Notes: a model not told the origin generated them from the sequence alone. Shown: positions 27,301 to 35,236, counted from the first letter of the stretch. The stretch is 64,000 bases of DNA from Candidatus Woesearchaeota archaeon (GCA_016928155.1 JAFGLG010000006.1:1-64000), one strand, 5' to 3'. Program-made: numbers and translations.

Positions 27301-29724
27301 TATTGCTGCATGCGAAGTGATCCCGCCGACATCTGTGACAAAAGCAGCTGCCCTTTTCATCGCTGGAAGTAGCTGCGGGCTCGTGTCTCCTGCAATCAGG
27401 ATGTCTCCTTCCTGCACCTTGTGCATGTCCTCTGGTTTCAGCACCAGTTTGGCTTTTCCTGTGGCTTTCCCTGGATATGCTGGCTGGCCTTTCACCTCAT
27501 CGCTTTCTTCTGCTTTGTCTTCTTCATAGTATCTTTCCAGCCATTCCTTAGCGTCTTTTCCTGTCAGGAAATCATATTTCTTTCCATCCCATATCACTAT
27601 GCAGTCCTTAAGCCTTTCAGAGAGTCTTGATGGGACCCCCCTTTTTCCTTCAAGTACAGAGATGACCTCATCTCCTGACAGGACCTCGATCTCTTCTCTC
27701 GGGATCTTCCATTCATTGGACAGCTTCTCTGCAATCCTGTTGAGCAGCACATGTATAGCTTGCCTTGCATCTCCTCTGAGGGCTTTCATATGGACTAGGT
27801 CTTTGGAGAGCTCAAGGATTCTCTTCTCTTCTGTACTCAAGTTAAGTTCTCCAAGAAGTGCCTGCTCATCAACTTCTGTCTTCTTTGGCTTGACACCCCT
27901 TATCTCATTGATGAATTCTTGGGTGAGTCCTGTTCCTATATATCCTTGGTCAAGCCAGAAGTATTCTTTTAGTAATTGGTCATCATCTTTTCTTTTCCTG
28001 ATATCTTCATATGCCTTCTCTGTTGGTGTCTCTGGCTTCATCAGTATGTCATATTCATATCTGGGTCTTTGGAGTTTTCTTTTCTTGAATATGTTGTCTA
28101 CTTCCTTGGATACCCCTCCTTGGATGTCAGCATAAGCTGGTGCTGCTCCATATTTTGCGCATTCCTGCTGCAGCTTGATTGCTTCTTTGAATATCTGAGC
28201 CAACCCAGGGTTATCATAGCTTTCAACTCTGTCGACATGCTTTGCTGCAAACTCCACTAATCCTTTTGATGCCCTTTCCAGTTCTTTCTTGAGGAAGCTT
28301 ACCAGCTCAGGGTTCTTCAGGAGGTTGTCAGCGCTTGTCTTGCAGAATCTCTTCACTTCGCTTTGTTTCATGTAATATCTCTGGTTCCTGCTGTCCTGAA
28401 TATGGATCACTATCAGTGGTGCCTCCATCCCGATTATGTCCTTGACACCTGGATCATGCATCCCTCTCGCTGTCATTTCTACTGTGAGGAATGAGACATC
28501 AATATCCATGTTGAAGAACTTGAATTTGTCCTCTGGACTGCTATTATCATGCTGTATGCCTTCATATCGAGTTATTTCTTTGATCTCATCATAGTCCCCA
28601 TCTGTGTACACTTTTTGTTCTCCGTTGAAGAAGACAAGAACGCTCTTTTCAGACCTTTTGACTAGGTCTTGGGGCAATTTTCCTTTTAGGAGAGCATCTT
28701 TGACCTCCTCGCCGAGCATCATTGTGAGTCCATCAAAGCTTGCTCCTGTCCTGCCAGCTATCTCCTTGAATAGCTTTTCAGAATAATAGTATGACATTGA
28801 CAGATATTCCCTGTGCAGCTTCTTGAGGGATTCTATCTCTGATATTGACTTGACAAGCCTTTTCTCTTCTGCATTCAGCTCAAGCTCATCATGGATCCTT
28901 GACTTTGCAGCGTTATTCTCTGCTTTCTCCCTCTCAATCTCTCTCAGTTCATGCTCAGGGTCCTTCTTCAGGTATTCTTGTATATTGGATATCACTTCGC
29001 GTATCTTCCATGCAGGTCCTGTGTAGAGATAAGGCAGCCATGCATAGTCCTCAAGCACTTCCCTTATCTTCTCATATAGCACTGGATGCTTCCTTATCCC
29101 CCTCTCTTCTGTGTTTTTCTCGAATAGAAATCTGAGCTTTGCCTCATTGATGTACTTGACCAGCTCAAGAAGCCTCTTTTCATATTTTGTCAGATGGTCT
29201 TCTCCACTCGGAGCGCTCAATGTCTCGAGATGGTCTTCATCCCCGCTTCTTGCCAGTATCTTCTTCGCTTCTTCCTTTAGGTCTTCGATATCAAGTGCAA
29301 AATGGAGGTATGTATTGTTGTACACCTCTACTAGCTGTTTGCTGAATTTCTTGTATAATGAGAACAGTTCCTTGTTTGATTTCTTCCTCAGGTCAGAATG
29401 ATAAGCCCCAAGAGCTACCTTGAGTGCCTTTGTAAGGCATTCTGTCAGTTTCTCTTTATGGTTCTTGAGGAAAGTGGGATGATGCTTCAGTAGATCAATG
29501 AATCTTTTCTTTATCTCAGCATCATTCTTTTTGCTCACAAGGATTCTTGTCGAATCTTTATTATGGACACAAAGAAGTGTTCCATGGCTCAATCCTACAG
29601 GGCTCAGTTCATCTAGTGTGCTTACAAAACCGAATTTTGCATGGAAGAACCTAAGGCCTTGCACCGTTGCTTTTTCACAGAATTCTGTGGATTTGAGTAT
29701 ATCTCTTATGGAAGGTGGGATCAT
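21319..29724 (-). CDS. Giant multidomain protein with five PEP-utiliser phosphohistidine (swivel) domains
   Basis: About 2801 residues. Six related units can be seen, each a mostly helical region with a conserved 'W-L-x-x-x-Y-x-G-P'-like motif (Trp near residues 228, 590, 1046, 1536, 2023, 2531), a coiled segment 'E-E-K-x-L...L-K-x-x-R', and an 'E-I-x-x-x-L' segment. Units 2-6 end in a PEP-utiliser mobile domain: 'G-x-A-x-G-x-x', 'G-D-I-L-V', 'P-A-M-K-x-A-x-A-x-V-T-D' and the phospho-acceptor motif G-G-I-T-[SC]-H-A-A-I-V. The candidate His residues are 805, 1274, 1769, 2253 and 2760. In the fourth, G-G-I-T is changed to A-A-V-T-G-H but the His stays. Unit 1 lacks the swivel domain. No ATP-grasp nucleotide domain and no PEP-binding barrel are present, so it is not PEP synthase or PPDK. 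No membrane segment or signal is seen. ATG 29724 has GGAGTGA upstream; GTG 29766 is the alternative. Multi-site phosphotransfer is inference. Confidence 0.88.
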   Translation of the reverse strand: MIPPSIRDILKSTEFCEKATVQGLRFFHAKFGFVSTLDELSPVGLSHGTLLCVHNKDSTRILVSKKNDAEIKKRFIDLLKHHPTFLKNHKEKLTECLTKALKVALGAYHSDLRKKSNKELFSLYKKFSKQLVEVYNNTYLHFALDIEDLKEEAKKILARSGDEDHLETLSAPSGEDHLTKYEKRLLELVKYINEAKLRFLFEKNTEERGIRKHPVLYEKIREVLEDYAWLPYLYTGPAWKIREVISNIQEYLKKDPEHELREIEREKAENNAAKSRIHDELELNAEEKRLVKSISEIESLKKLHREYLSMSYYYSEKLFKEIAGRTGASFDGLTMMLGEEVKDALLKGKLPQDLVKRSEKSVLVFFNGEQKVYTDGDYDEIKEITRYEGIQHDNSSPEDKFKFFNMDIDVSFLTVEMTARGMHDPGVKDIIGMEAPLIVIHIQDSRNQRYYMKQSEVKRFCKTSADNLLKNPELVSFLKKELERASKGLVEFAAKHVDRVESYDNPGLAQIFKEAIKLQQECAKYGAAPAYADIQGGVSKEVDNIFKKRKLQRPRYEYDILMKPETPTEKAYEDIRKRKDDDQLLKEYFWLDQGYIGTGLTQEFINEIRGVKPKKTEVDEQALLGELNLSTEEKRILELSKDLVHMKALRGDARQAIHVLLNRIAEKLSNEWKIPREEIEVLSGDEVISVLEGKRGVPSRLSERLKDCIVIWDGKKYDFLTGKDAKEWLERYYEEDKAEESDEVKGQPAYPGKATGKAKLVLKPEDMHKVQEGDILIAGDTSPQLLPAMKRAAAFVTDVGGITSHAAIVAREMRKPCIVGTVVATKTFKDGDLVEVDADQGIVIRVGGKIFVLNAQRQIDLFFMSCVLKCYRDHYAHFIGTRFTKQVVHGKKDYIAQYRPKDETLQIKEHLREKVKDDEFLVDNLERVEEAYTKFEDFIEDLKKKKPDRRKIKQIFKKLPDVYAGFLASISSTILAAEMLGERIQAEIKLESYDEVFTPDQQLIVTEEQLSMYDIIEKVREKGLSDMTFADKSIKGMIRKHLSKYNWVYSYTNGKIMDKNDVMQRIKDGDLSKIEENRQKLKGIQIRTDAKVEEILDVLPSNHQKLIRLIRRYLYFRIKGESLMGLVNLSSRELFQKIKKLYNIKWDIKNLSFSEIQELLYGKKFDAEIAERENGYVLKYWDDKIEVLTGSSADEFFSTLNIEEEKTEAADEIRGQTAVRGRVQGRAKKILDLSDLEKVQKGDILVAASTTPPMVIAMEKSAAIVTDEGGITCHAAIVSRELGVPCIVGTRVATKVLEDNDFIEVDADNGKVRVIERASDQEKWKVIAEDSAQIFPVYLAFEGLAKYTQEMIGFQAKYNGMTAKNSIWKYIVKMSEWEKASEITLNKLRDKEYFRLSSKKVLDKGNEVLDFCDNLENIGLAGLSNEGLLSLFEEYRKIIQAFWAWGWTGNWADFENFKLSTKIRDFLSKKAGKISEVFTTLVASPKDTYLKMEEREIYKIVNFIQENKLQDFVPERYEENAELKNMIMELWGRFRWMGFGFKGPDTPLSDYVDRIASLVRQDIDPQKELQRMQKEEQEILAAQDKLTKQLKLSEEEKHWLEVARMTTFLKGYRKDIMYMSFSTMEKWFDELERRMRLEKKILKNMTYHEIKDFILENKVNLAEMHDRLEHYTITIEDNGIKVLSGEESRNFEKNETYEEKPDENLKELHGQVACVGKAKGTVKILKEAQDMAKFNDGDILVSPATNPNLVPAMKRAGAIVTDEGGLTCHAAIVSRELGVPCVIGTRVATKALKDGDYVEVDAEKGVVLIKGTEDKFIEMSQRTRVSPFPNYLSFEVMTNDLKKYAGVKWSKLAIVYENNHHYGYVPEQEWKKIMQEVLQKILNDPALVYRLVGKAQQFGPKLVKSAKNASKNAKKATNKELHEYYEMYTKLYKPLYAVYGLTWIVDTPFAEYLKELFSGKGLTEQQFTDLIVSEKAVFFEKAELELLEIAKGMDGRTKKKLLKEDIRRTELFRKIKKHHAKYFWLPHDYEDPDYTVEDFVMQIKKHVEEGTLEKRRKELIEKHTDIIRKREKAEKELSLNDEEKGLFQVLREFIFLKECRKRYVSESLTYMDKVLLEMGSRTGLDLNQVRHLKKEEIKKALSGKNLGKQASERIGFSVWIAENGKTEVYPGEKGREISKDFHKQYGDAIQIKGVKGCAGRATGPVRKVMELDQVKDVKEGEVIVCIQALPPFLPAMHKAVAIVADGHAAVTGHAAILAREVGIPCIVGAKISTQMLNDGDIVDVDAYNGIVNIIHKKEEPKNDFFIFEELPKCHMLAIEYALSGYINGYRENFGDGFKHAIAYCRQNNITLIFDRADFERVAKNIFKKIYEDPNTLQFLNNKIEIYSKDMIKLCEQYQDMDFSKLTDRELILFFDDFMKAYGELHFAGQPAGVMEYEHQYLSNHLIKKLKEKIEELDLARNEADLFSMMTTPTRPSYQQSEDLNLLKISEKIRQNEGMLQIFKSKQPNIISKVRRLYPALHKDIEKHHKEFCWLSYMWQGPCRKLDYYYELLIGLANDDCAERAKESNDHMKELEAEQRNILSMFDYKTRRLMEGAKDIVYLKGLRKDVLFLANHSMEKMQKEIMKRIGIVKPDFRLLLHDEIRSALMGADPKPLIKRRRKMHAIDYTEKGTEIFEGEDSASFIESLKIKTEIKEVHELKGMTAYPGEAIGIVKIINIPEDMDKMNEGDILVSQATQPDLIPAMKKAAAFVTDMGGITCHAAIVGREMKKPCVIGTKIATKVFKDGGRVFVDANNGVVRKV

Positions 29725-29742
29725 TGTTTCACTCCAAGCATT

Positions 29743-29758
29743 ATTACTACTCAGTAAT
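29743..29758. promoter_or_regulatory. Palindrome ATTACT-n4-AGTAAT before the giant gene
   Basis: ATTACTACTCAGTAAT is an exact inverted repeat (6-base arms, 4-base spacer) 19 bases upstream of ATG 29724. A related site lies before the 252-residue orphan gene (35143-35161), and half sites occur near 34139-34152 and 21220-21230. A shared regulator for the block is possible. The region to 29862 is very AT-rich and holds TATA boxes for both divergent genes. Confidence 0.5.
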
Positions 29759-29862
29759 GAATCCACCTAAAATTATATATACCTTTTTCTAATACTATAT
29801 ATATTTGTATATACATATATAAATTAGAAAGACTTATATACTAGAAATCATCAACATCACAT

Positions 29863-30813
29863 ATGAAAAGAAAAATTATCCAGCTTGGTTCTGCAACGCT
29901 TGTGACTTCATTGCCTTCCAAATGGGTCAAGAGATATGACCTGAAGCCAGGTGATGAGATTGATATTGAGGAAGAGGATACAAGGCTCATAATCCGCACT
30001 AAGAATGATTTTGGTGTTGATAAGCAGGTCTTGGATGTCTCTGATCTTCATCCTGTTGCAACTTACTCTTTGCTTGCGATGTACATCAGGGGTGTTGATG
30101 AGTTAGAGGTCAAGAGCTCTGATCCCAAGATGCTCGAGCTTTTGCACAGGAGACCCATGCCTGAGCTTCTTGGCTATGAGATTGTTGATCAGGGCAAGAA
30201 TTACATGCACATCAAGGATCTTACCGGCATCAAGGAGTTCGATTTCAATACTATGGCCAGGAGGATATTCCTCTTGCTCAAGCAGATGGCTGATGATATA
30301 ATCGATGTCATTGAGAAAGGCGAGACTGACATTCCGAACATGTGGTCTCTTGATCACAGCGTGAACAAGTTCTCTTGGCTCTGCATGAGGATAATAAACA
30401 AGAGGGGCATTGATCCTAAGAAGAACGCGATCATCTTCAACATACTTACGAATATTGAGGAGGTTGGTGATTACCTGAATGAGTTCTCCAAGCTTGTCAC
30501 GACGAAGAACATTAAGTTCTCTAAGGACTCAGTTGCTTTCATGAAAGAAGTGAGGAATCTCCTTGATGCTTATTACAATCTTTTCTTCAGGTTCAGCCAG
30601 AAGGATGCTGCTAAGTTCGACAAGATGTATCGTGATCTTGCTTCGACCCCGGGAGGAAGACTTGATAAGACCCATAAGCTGCCTGACTCCAAGTTTGATA
30701 AGCTTATCGAGAGGCTTGGTTCCATCCAGGAAGCACGGGCTTTGTTCATCTTCAAGCAGATCGCTGATCTTCTCGGAGAGACTGCAAGGATTCAATTGAT
30801 AATGGATCTCTGA
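29863..30813 (+). CDS. AbrB-type DNA-binding domain fused to PhoU domain
   Basis: The 316-residue protein starts with a SpoVT/AbrB-like swapped-hairpin domain (residues 1-50: 'KIIQLGSATLVTSLPSKWVKRYDLKPGDEIDIEEEDTRLII'). The rest is helical and PhoU-like ('MARRIFLLLKQMADDIIDVIEKGE', 'TNIEEVGDYLNEFSKLV', 'SIQEARALFIFKQIADLLGETARIQL'). The combination is common in archaea and usually called a phosphate-uptake regulator. No pst genes are near; instead it is divergent from the giant swivel-domain gene across about 140 AT-rich bases, so it may control that gene. TATA ACTTATATACTAG (29829-29841) suggests a short leader. Confidence 0.88.
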   Translation: MKRKIIQLGSATLVTSLPSKWVKRYDLKPGDEIDIEEEDTRLIIRTKNDFGVDKQVLDVSDLHPVATYSLLAMYIRGVDELEVKSSDPKMLELLHRRPMPELLGYEIVDQGKNYMHIKDLTGIKEFDFNTMARRIFLLLKQMADDIIDVIEKGETDIPNMWSLDHSVNKFSWLCMRIINKRGIDPKKNAIIFNILTNIEEVGDYLNEFSKLVTTKNIKFSKDSVAFMKEVRNLLDAYYNLFFRFSQKDAAKFDKMYRDLASTPGGRLDKTHKLPDSKFDKLIERLGSIQEARALFIFKQIADLLGETARIQLIMDL

Positions 30814-30917
30814 ACAGTAGTTGTTGATGGATTTTTAGAGAAATTTGTACTATACCGCCGCATGCTCTGCCAAGCCCCCATCTTGTGATAGAAAATCAAA
30901 GAGATAGGATCTTATCT

Positions 30918-30962
30918 TATCCAGATTTGCAAAGCAGATCTGGTCAGGACCTCTTGAATTTT
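30918..30962. repeat. Dispersed repeat, copy 1
   Basis: This stretch, TATCCAGATTTGC... to ...CTCTTGAATTTT, matches 47078-47122 at about 80-85% over 45 bases. It contains the hairpin CCAGATTTGC-AAA-GCAGATCTGG. The bases after it, CCCGCAATGC, are the reverse complement of the left end of copy 2 (GCATTGCGGG). It lies in the 285-base spacer 30814-31098, which otherwise holds only a GC-rich hairpin (about 31050-31095, GGCTGC/GCAGCC) that may end the kinase-like gene's transcript. Confidence 0.7.
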
Positions 30963-31098
30963 CCCGCAATGCAAACAACAGGGCAAAGAATCAAAGAAGT
31001 AGCAGAAAAAATCACATATATCAGAGTTACATGCAAAATATTGAAAAGAATGGCTGCAGCCAGGCTCGGGCGCACGAACCAGGCCGCAGCCTTGAATA

Positions 31099-34000
31099 TC
31101 ATCTTGGCATGTTCTGTCTCATCGCAACCTGATACTGCTGGTCATGCATCTGCTGTGTATCTCTCCAACCACTTCTTGAATCTGGAGGTGAGACAATATC
31201 TGGATTCTGCTCTGTAAACTCTCTCGCCATCTTCTTATATGATCTTGCATATGTGTTATTGGAATTGTTGGATTTGATAACAGTTTCCCATTGCCCTGTA
31301 CCTTGTCCAAGTCTTTGCAGACCCAAGAAATCTGGGTCATCCTTTTCCTTCTTCTCCATTACGTCTTCCCATCTGAAATCTACATTCTCAAAAAGGAATC
31401 TGACTGATTTGGGCAGGAATGAATACACATCTGCATAGTCTGGATTTGGATTGCCCGTAACCTCACTATACATATCCATGAATTGCTTATAGAATCCCTC
31501 ATCAATCATGCCTAGAGCTGCAATTCTCGCATCACCAGTATTCTCAAGTCTCCATGAGTAAGAATATCTGGATCCGTTATAGCTATTGCTGTGGGAGTAC
31601 ATTAGATGCTGGAAGTTTGTTTTGAGTACATCTTGCCAATGTTCTCTGTCATATTGTTCAGATAAGGCGCATAAGTCCTTACCTGACACATCATGCATTG
31701 TTCTCCCTTCCTTGAATGCCTGATATCTTTCCTGATCAATGAATCTCTTCCACCCATCTTCTCTTATGATATAATTCATCCACTCTTCATAATTGCTTGA
31801 TCCTTTCATCTCCTCAGCTAGCTTGTCCCAATCTATACCGCTTCTTGAGAAAAAATCCCTGAGTGAAGCAGGCAGCATCCAGAGGTCTGGTACTCCGCTC
31901 ATATTATAGCTGTACTTTGTCTTCAGGGTCACTAAGAGGTCCTCTGCAATATCTTGCAGTACCTCTTGTTTTATATCACGGAATAGATCCTTGACTCCAT
32001 GATACACATCAAAATCTGCAAATAACATTTCAAGATCTTTATTCCTCACTCCTTGCCCGAATTGCTCATCCCATTTCTTGTTGTCTGCATCGATAGCCTC
32101 TTGGGTATGTATGGGAACCTCTCCTGGTGTGCCATACACAAATTTGTGTTGTATCTCATCATCCTGCCAATAATCGACAAGTATTCTGATATCAGGGGGC
32201 AGGTTGCCGCTGACCGATGCCCAGCTCTTTCTTCTTTCAGGTTGTGTTGCCTCCACAGCTCTTTGGAGAGCATTTCCATCATAGAATTCTGCGAGAGCGA
32301 ACTCGTCGCTGTCTGAATAACCATTATCATGATACTTATGGAAGAGTTGATTGTACTTGAGGGTTTGCCTGATCTCTTTGATGCTCATTGCTGTGTAGAA
32401 TCTCAACCTCTTCTCAAGGTCTATGCTCTCCTGGGCTGGTGCTCCTTCTGCTGGCACGCCTGTCCGGGCAGGTGCTGGCATTGTCGCTGGTAACGCAGCT
32501 GGAGCCTTATTCAGCAAGCTGTTTCCATAATAAGCGCATGCCGACAATAACAGCGCTGCTGACAGGCATGCTGCTGCAACGCCCATTTTGCTTTTTCCGC
32601 CGGAATATCCTCTGAGCTTCCTGCCTAATTTCTCTTTCTCATCGCTTATCTTCAGGAAACTCAGTAGTGTTGTCTGTGGATGGAGCCTTGTGTGGATATC
32701 CTGCATCATGGCTTCATCAAGCTCAGCATGGGCATATCCTATTGATTCTGTCACATCAGCCTCATGCTGTATGAGTTTCTCTAGCTCTGCTCCTGCTGCT
32801 CTCTGCTTCTGCCTTGCTATCTCCTTGACTGCTAGAGTATAATAATAATTTGAGATGTCTCTTGCATCATATCCGTTCACTATCTTCTCTAGTCCTGCAT
32901 GATGCCTGTATCTTACTGCCCAGGTGAGATGCTCGAATATCTTTGCCCTGTCGAAATCCCTATCAAAATCTGATTGTGGATAATCTACCCCAGCTGCTTG
33001 TATTGCCTCAAGTTGGGCATTTTTTATTTGATCCTCTGACACTCCCTGCTCTGTCTCGACAGGATTTCCATTATGGTCGTAAAGATTGAGTTTAGACATC
33101 AGTTGCATTGTCTGCAGGGCAAGTGAGCCGGTCCCCATCAGCTCGAAATCCCTTTGTGTGTAGATCATGCCAGAGTCATCCTGACCTAGCATCACATTTG
33201 CTGGGTTATTGTCGCCATGGACGACAAGTCTCTGTGTTGGCTCATAGAATGCTCTCATTCTTGAGATTGATTCAGGATCTGCATCTGGATTTGCTCTCCC
33301 CATCATCTTCTCATAGATCAGGGAGATGACATCTCTCTGCAGTGCCTCAGGCCCCCCGGATGCAGCCCGGGTCATCTCATATGACATTACTGTATCCATT
33401 CTTACTTTGTCTCTGACCCAGTCTACTTTCTGCTGGTCTGTCATGCCTCCTGATGCTCTTAATCCATCTTCTTCGTGAAGAAATGTGTCAGAAATGATTC
33501 CTTGTGAGCTGTATCTTGGCTTCAGGCTCTTTGTTCTTGACAGGAACCTTTCTCCTGCCTCGGTTGCTGACGCCATCCCATGGATTTCGTGATAGAATCC
33601 CGCACATGCATGCGCTTGTGCATGCTCTTTTTCATCATTATACTTGTTGACAAAAGACTGAACGATCATGTAATCTCTGCCGGTTTCAGGGTCAGTATGC
33701 CCCAATGGTACAATTATGTATGAGATTATGTTTGCTCCTCGCTGATTGAGCCCTTTCCCTGTCATCCTGTCAAGAGGCACTTCAAATCTTGGCAGTCGCG
33801 CAAGCTCTCTTCCGCTCAATCCATTCAGGTAAGCCACGACCCTCTTGATTCTTGGATCATCCATCGGCATCTCATTGATTGATGCGAGTATCTCATTTGC
33901 GAAGAATTCCTGGTAATTGCCGATAGTGTCTTCAAGTGTATGTAGATCCTTTCTTTTCTTTGTCGCGCGATAGATCTCTTTGATCCTTGCGAATTTCGGT

Positions 34001-34119
34001 GATGCGATCATCTGGTCGATTGTCCATCTGGAATAATCTGGTCTGTTTCGTTTGAAAGAGAGAAGTCTGGCTATTGATCCAAAATCGATTCCAGATCCGA
34101 TTGTAGCTGTTGCTTCCAT
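31099..34119 (-). CDS. APH/choline-kinase-fold kinase-like protein with membrane helix and large C-terminal domain
   Basis: The 1006-residue protein has an N-terminal half with the catalytic loop of aminoglycoside-phosphotransferase-type kinases: 'LVVHGDNNPANVML' (H301, D303, N308), followed by the metal-binding 'RDFE' (D324). The nucleotide-binding lobe before it (about residues 100-250) is not clear. One hydrophobic segment at about 511-531 (ends 'LLLSACAYYG') is followed by a Pro/Ala-rich linker and a C-terminal domain of about 430 residues without recognised relatives, rich in aromatic and charged residues. The likely topology is an inside kinase and outside sensor or effector. It shares the strand and neighbourhood of the giant swivel protein. 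TATA AAATATATAAAGG lies near 34185. The substrate is unknown. Confidence 0.75.
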   Translation of the reverse strand: MEATATIGSGIDFGSIARLLSFKRNRPDYSRWTIDQMIASPKFARIKEIYRATKKRKDLHTLEDTIGNYQEFFANEILASINEMPMDDPRIKRVVAYLNGLSGRELARLPRFEVPLDRMTGKGLNQRGANIISYIIVPLGHTDPETGRDYMIVQSFVNKYNDEKEHAQAHACAGFYHEIHGMASATEAGERFLSRTKSLKPRYSSQGIISDTFLHEEDGLRASGGMTDQQKVDWVRDKVRMDTVMSYEMTRAASGGPEALQRDVISLIYEKMMGRANPDADPESISRMRAFYEPTQRLVVHGDNNPANVMLGQDDSGMIYTQRDFELMGTGSLALQTMQLMSKLNLYDHNGNPVETEQGVSEDQIKNAQLEAIQAAGVDYPQSDFDRDFDRAKIFEHLTWAVRYRHHAGLEKIVNGYDARDISNYYYTLAVKEIARQKQRAAGAELEKLIQHEADVTESIGYAHAELDEAMMQDIHTRLHPQTTLLSFLKISDEKEKLGRKLRGYSGGKSKMGVAAACLSAALLLSACAYYGNSLLNKAPAALPATMPAPARTGVPAEGAPAQESIDLEKRLRFYTAMSIKEIRQTLKYNQLFHKYHDNGYSDSDEFALAEFYDGNALQRAVEATQPERRKSWASVSGNLPPDIRILVDYWQDDEIQHKFVYGTPGEVPIHTQEAIDADNKKWDEQFGQGVRNKDLEMLFADFDVYHGVKDLFRDIKQEVLQDIAEDLLVTLKTKYSYNMSGVPDLWMLPASLRDFFSRSGIDWDKLAEEMKGSSNYEEWMNYIIREDGWKRFIDQERYQAFKEGRTMHDVSGKDLCALSEQYDREHWQDVLKTNFQHLMYSHSNSYNGSRYSYSWRLENTGDARIAALGMIDEGFYKQFMDMYSEVTGNPNPDYADVYSFLPKSVRFLFENVDFRWEDVMEKKEKDDPDFLGLQRLGQGTGQWETVIKSNNSNNTYARSYKKMAREFTEQNPDIVSPPDSRSGWRDTQQMHDQQYQVAMRQNMPR

Positions 34120-34317
34120 TGCGCCCAGATATTGTCACTTAATAGTAATAATAACTGGAGAATCAAGGGCATCTTTCCTTTATATATTTTGTGATTATTT
34201 ACCACTTATTAGTGATTATTTATATATAGTATTTATTAATTTCTATATAGAAGATAATATAAGTTACATAGATTCCGAATAAATCCTGGCATAATAACCA
34301 TAAAAAAGAAAAAAGCC

Positions 34318-35076
34318 TTAAACGATATAATCGCGTAGAGATCCATTTATGGAATTTATCTGTGACTGGGGCATCCCGACAAAAGCCAATGCTCCATAAG
34401 GAAGAGACATATCTATCTTATTTCCATGCCCATTATCCACTTTAAAGGGAGCTGGACCAGGAAAGAATATTGCTGCGCCACCTTTCGGATTTTCGAATAG
34501 ATGCTTATATGATGAACCGCTTCCGAATGTCAGCACATGTTCTAATCCTGTCTGACTGATTGCCTCTGCTATATTCTGGTCGAATTCATCTAAATGTCTT
34601 GTGTTGGAACCGGAATCCGTAAGTCTTAACAAGGTCCCAAGCATCGAATATGTATCATTGGCAGGATCTTTTAGGAAGCAAAGTGAAGATCCTTTCAGGA
34701 TATGATCATCAGCTCCTGACATGACTGGGTTCATCCCGATCCTGAATTCGAGAAGATCGAGTTGTCTCATCCCCATATTGCCATCTGAATAGAAATGATC
34801 GTCTGATCCTAGAAGGAAGAGACATCCGCCATTTGGGGGGATCATGAATGATGAACCATTGAATGCGATTACCTCAGTATATTCTTTGTGCTCTAATTCT
34901 TCCACTCTTTCCCTTAGGGAATCATTTAGTACTGTTCCTCGTTCGGCAAGATAAGCCTTGCGTATTGCTTCCCTGCTTTCCGGAAAATAATTTCTACTGC
35001 ATGTAGAATGCATAACTGATTCGCCTAATCTTGCTAGCTCGGGAGTCGGGGTTATTTGAATACGGGTTTGTTCCAT
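34318..35076 (-). CDS. Orphan protein of unknown function
   Basis: The 252-residue protein is not recognised. It has no signal or membrane segment. The middle is rich in beta strands and Gly ('FNGSSFMIPPNGGCLFLLGSDDHFYSDGN', 'PKGGAAIFFPGPAPFKVDNGHGNKIDMSLPYGALAFVGMP'), which could be a jelly-roll or cupin-like fold. Its translation start GAGGTGAAACAATG closely resembles that of the giant gene (GGAGTGAAACAATG), and a related palindrome lies upstream. It is therefore probably co-regulated with that block. Confidence 0.7.
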   Translation of the reverse strand: MEQTRIQITPTPELARLGESVMHSTCSRNYFPESREAIRKAYLAERGTVLNDSLRERVEELEHKEYTEVIAFNGSSFMIPPNGGCLFLLGSDDHFYSDGNMGMRQLDLLEFRIGMNPVMSGADDHILKGSSLCFLKDPANDTYSMLGTLLRLTDSGSNTRHLDEFDQNIAEAISQTGLEHVLTFGSGSSYKHLFENPKGGAAIFFPGPAPFKVDNGHGNKIDMSLPYGALAFVGMPQSQINSINGSLRDYIV

Positions 35077-35142
35077 TGTTTCACCTCTATTAAGGATGAA
35101 GGTATTGATAGGGGGTATACTATTTAAATTTTTCTGATATTA

Positions 35143-35161
35143 ATTACTATAAAGTAGTAAA
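35143..35161. promoter_or_regulatory. Palindrome related to the one before the giant gene
   Basis: ATTACT-n7-AGTAAA lies in the divergent spacer between the 252- and 130-residue orphan genes. The arms equal those at 29743-29758, but the spacer is longer. The TATA AAATTTAAATAG of the minus-strand gene is just downstream of it. Confidence 0.4.
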
Positions 35162-35236
35162 TATTATTTAAATTCAATATAGAAATATAAATTAGACTAA
35201 GCAAGGTTAATATACCTCTTATAAACACGCACCAGG

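Noticed and set aside
21319-29724. PEP synthase or pyruvate phosphate dikinase
   Set aside because: Only the mobile phosphohistidine domain is present, in five copies. No ATP-grasp nucleotide-binding domain and no PEP/pyruvate barrel motifs were seen.
30885-31217. 110-codon plus-strand frame between the PhoU and kinase-like genes
   Set aside because: It runs through the dispersed repeat and into the opposite strand of the kinase-like gene, and its composition is not protein-like.
32530-32590. Lipobox (L-S-A-C) in the kinase-like protein, suggesting a lipoprotein start
   Set aside because: It lies about 510 residues into an uninterrupted frame that contains the kinase motif, so it is more likely part of an internal membrane helix.
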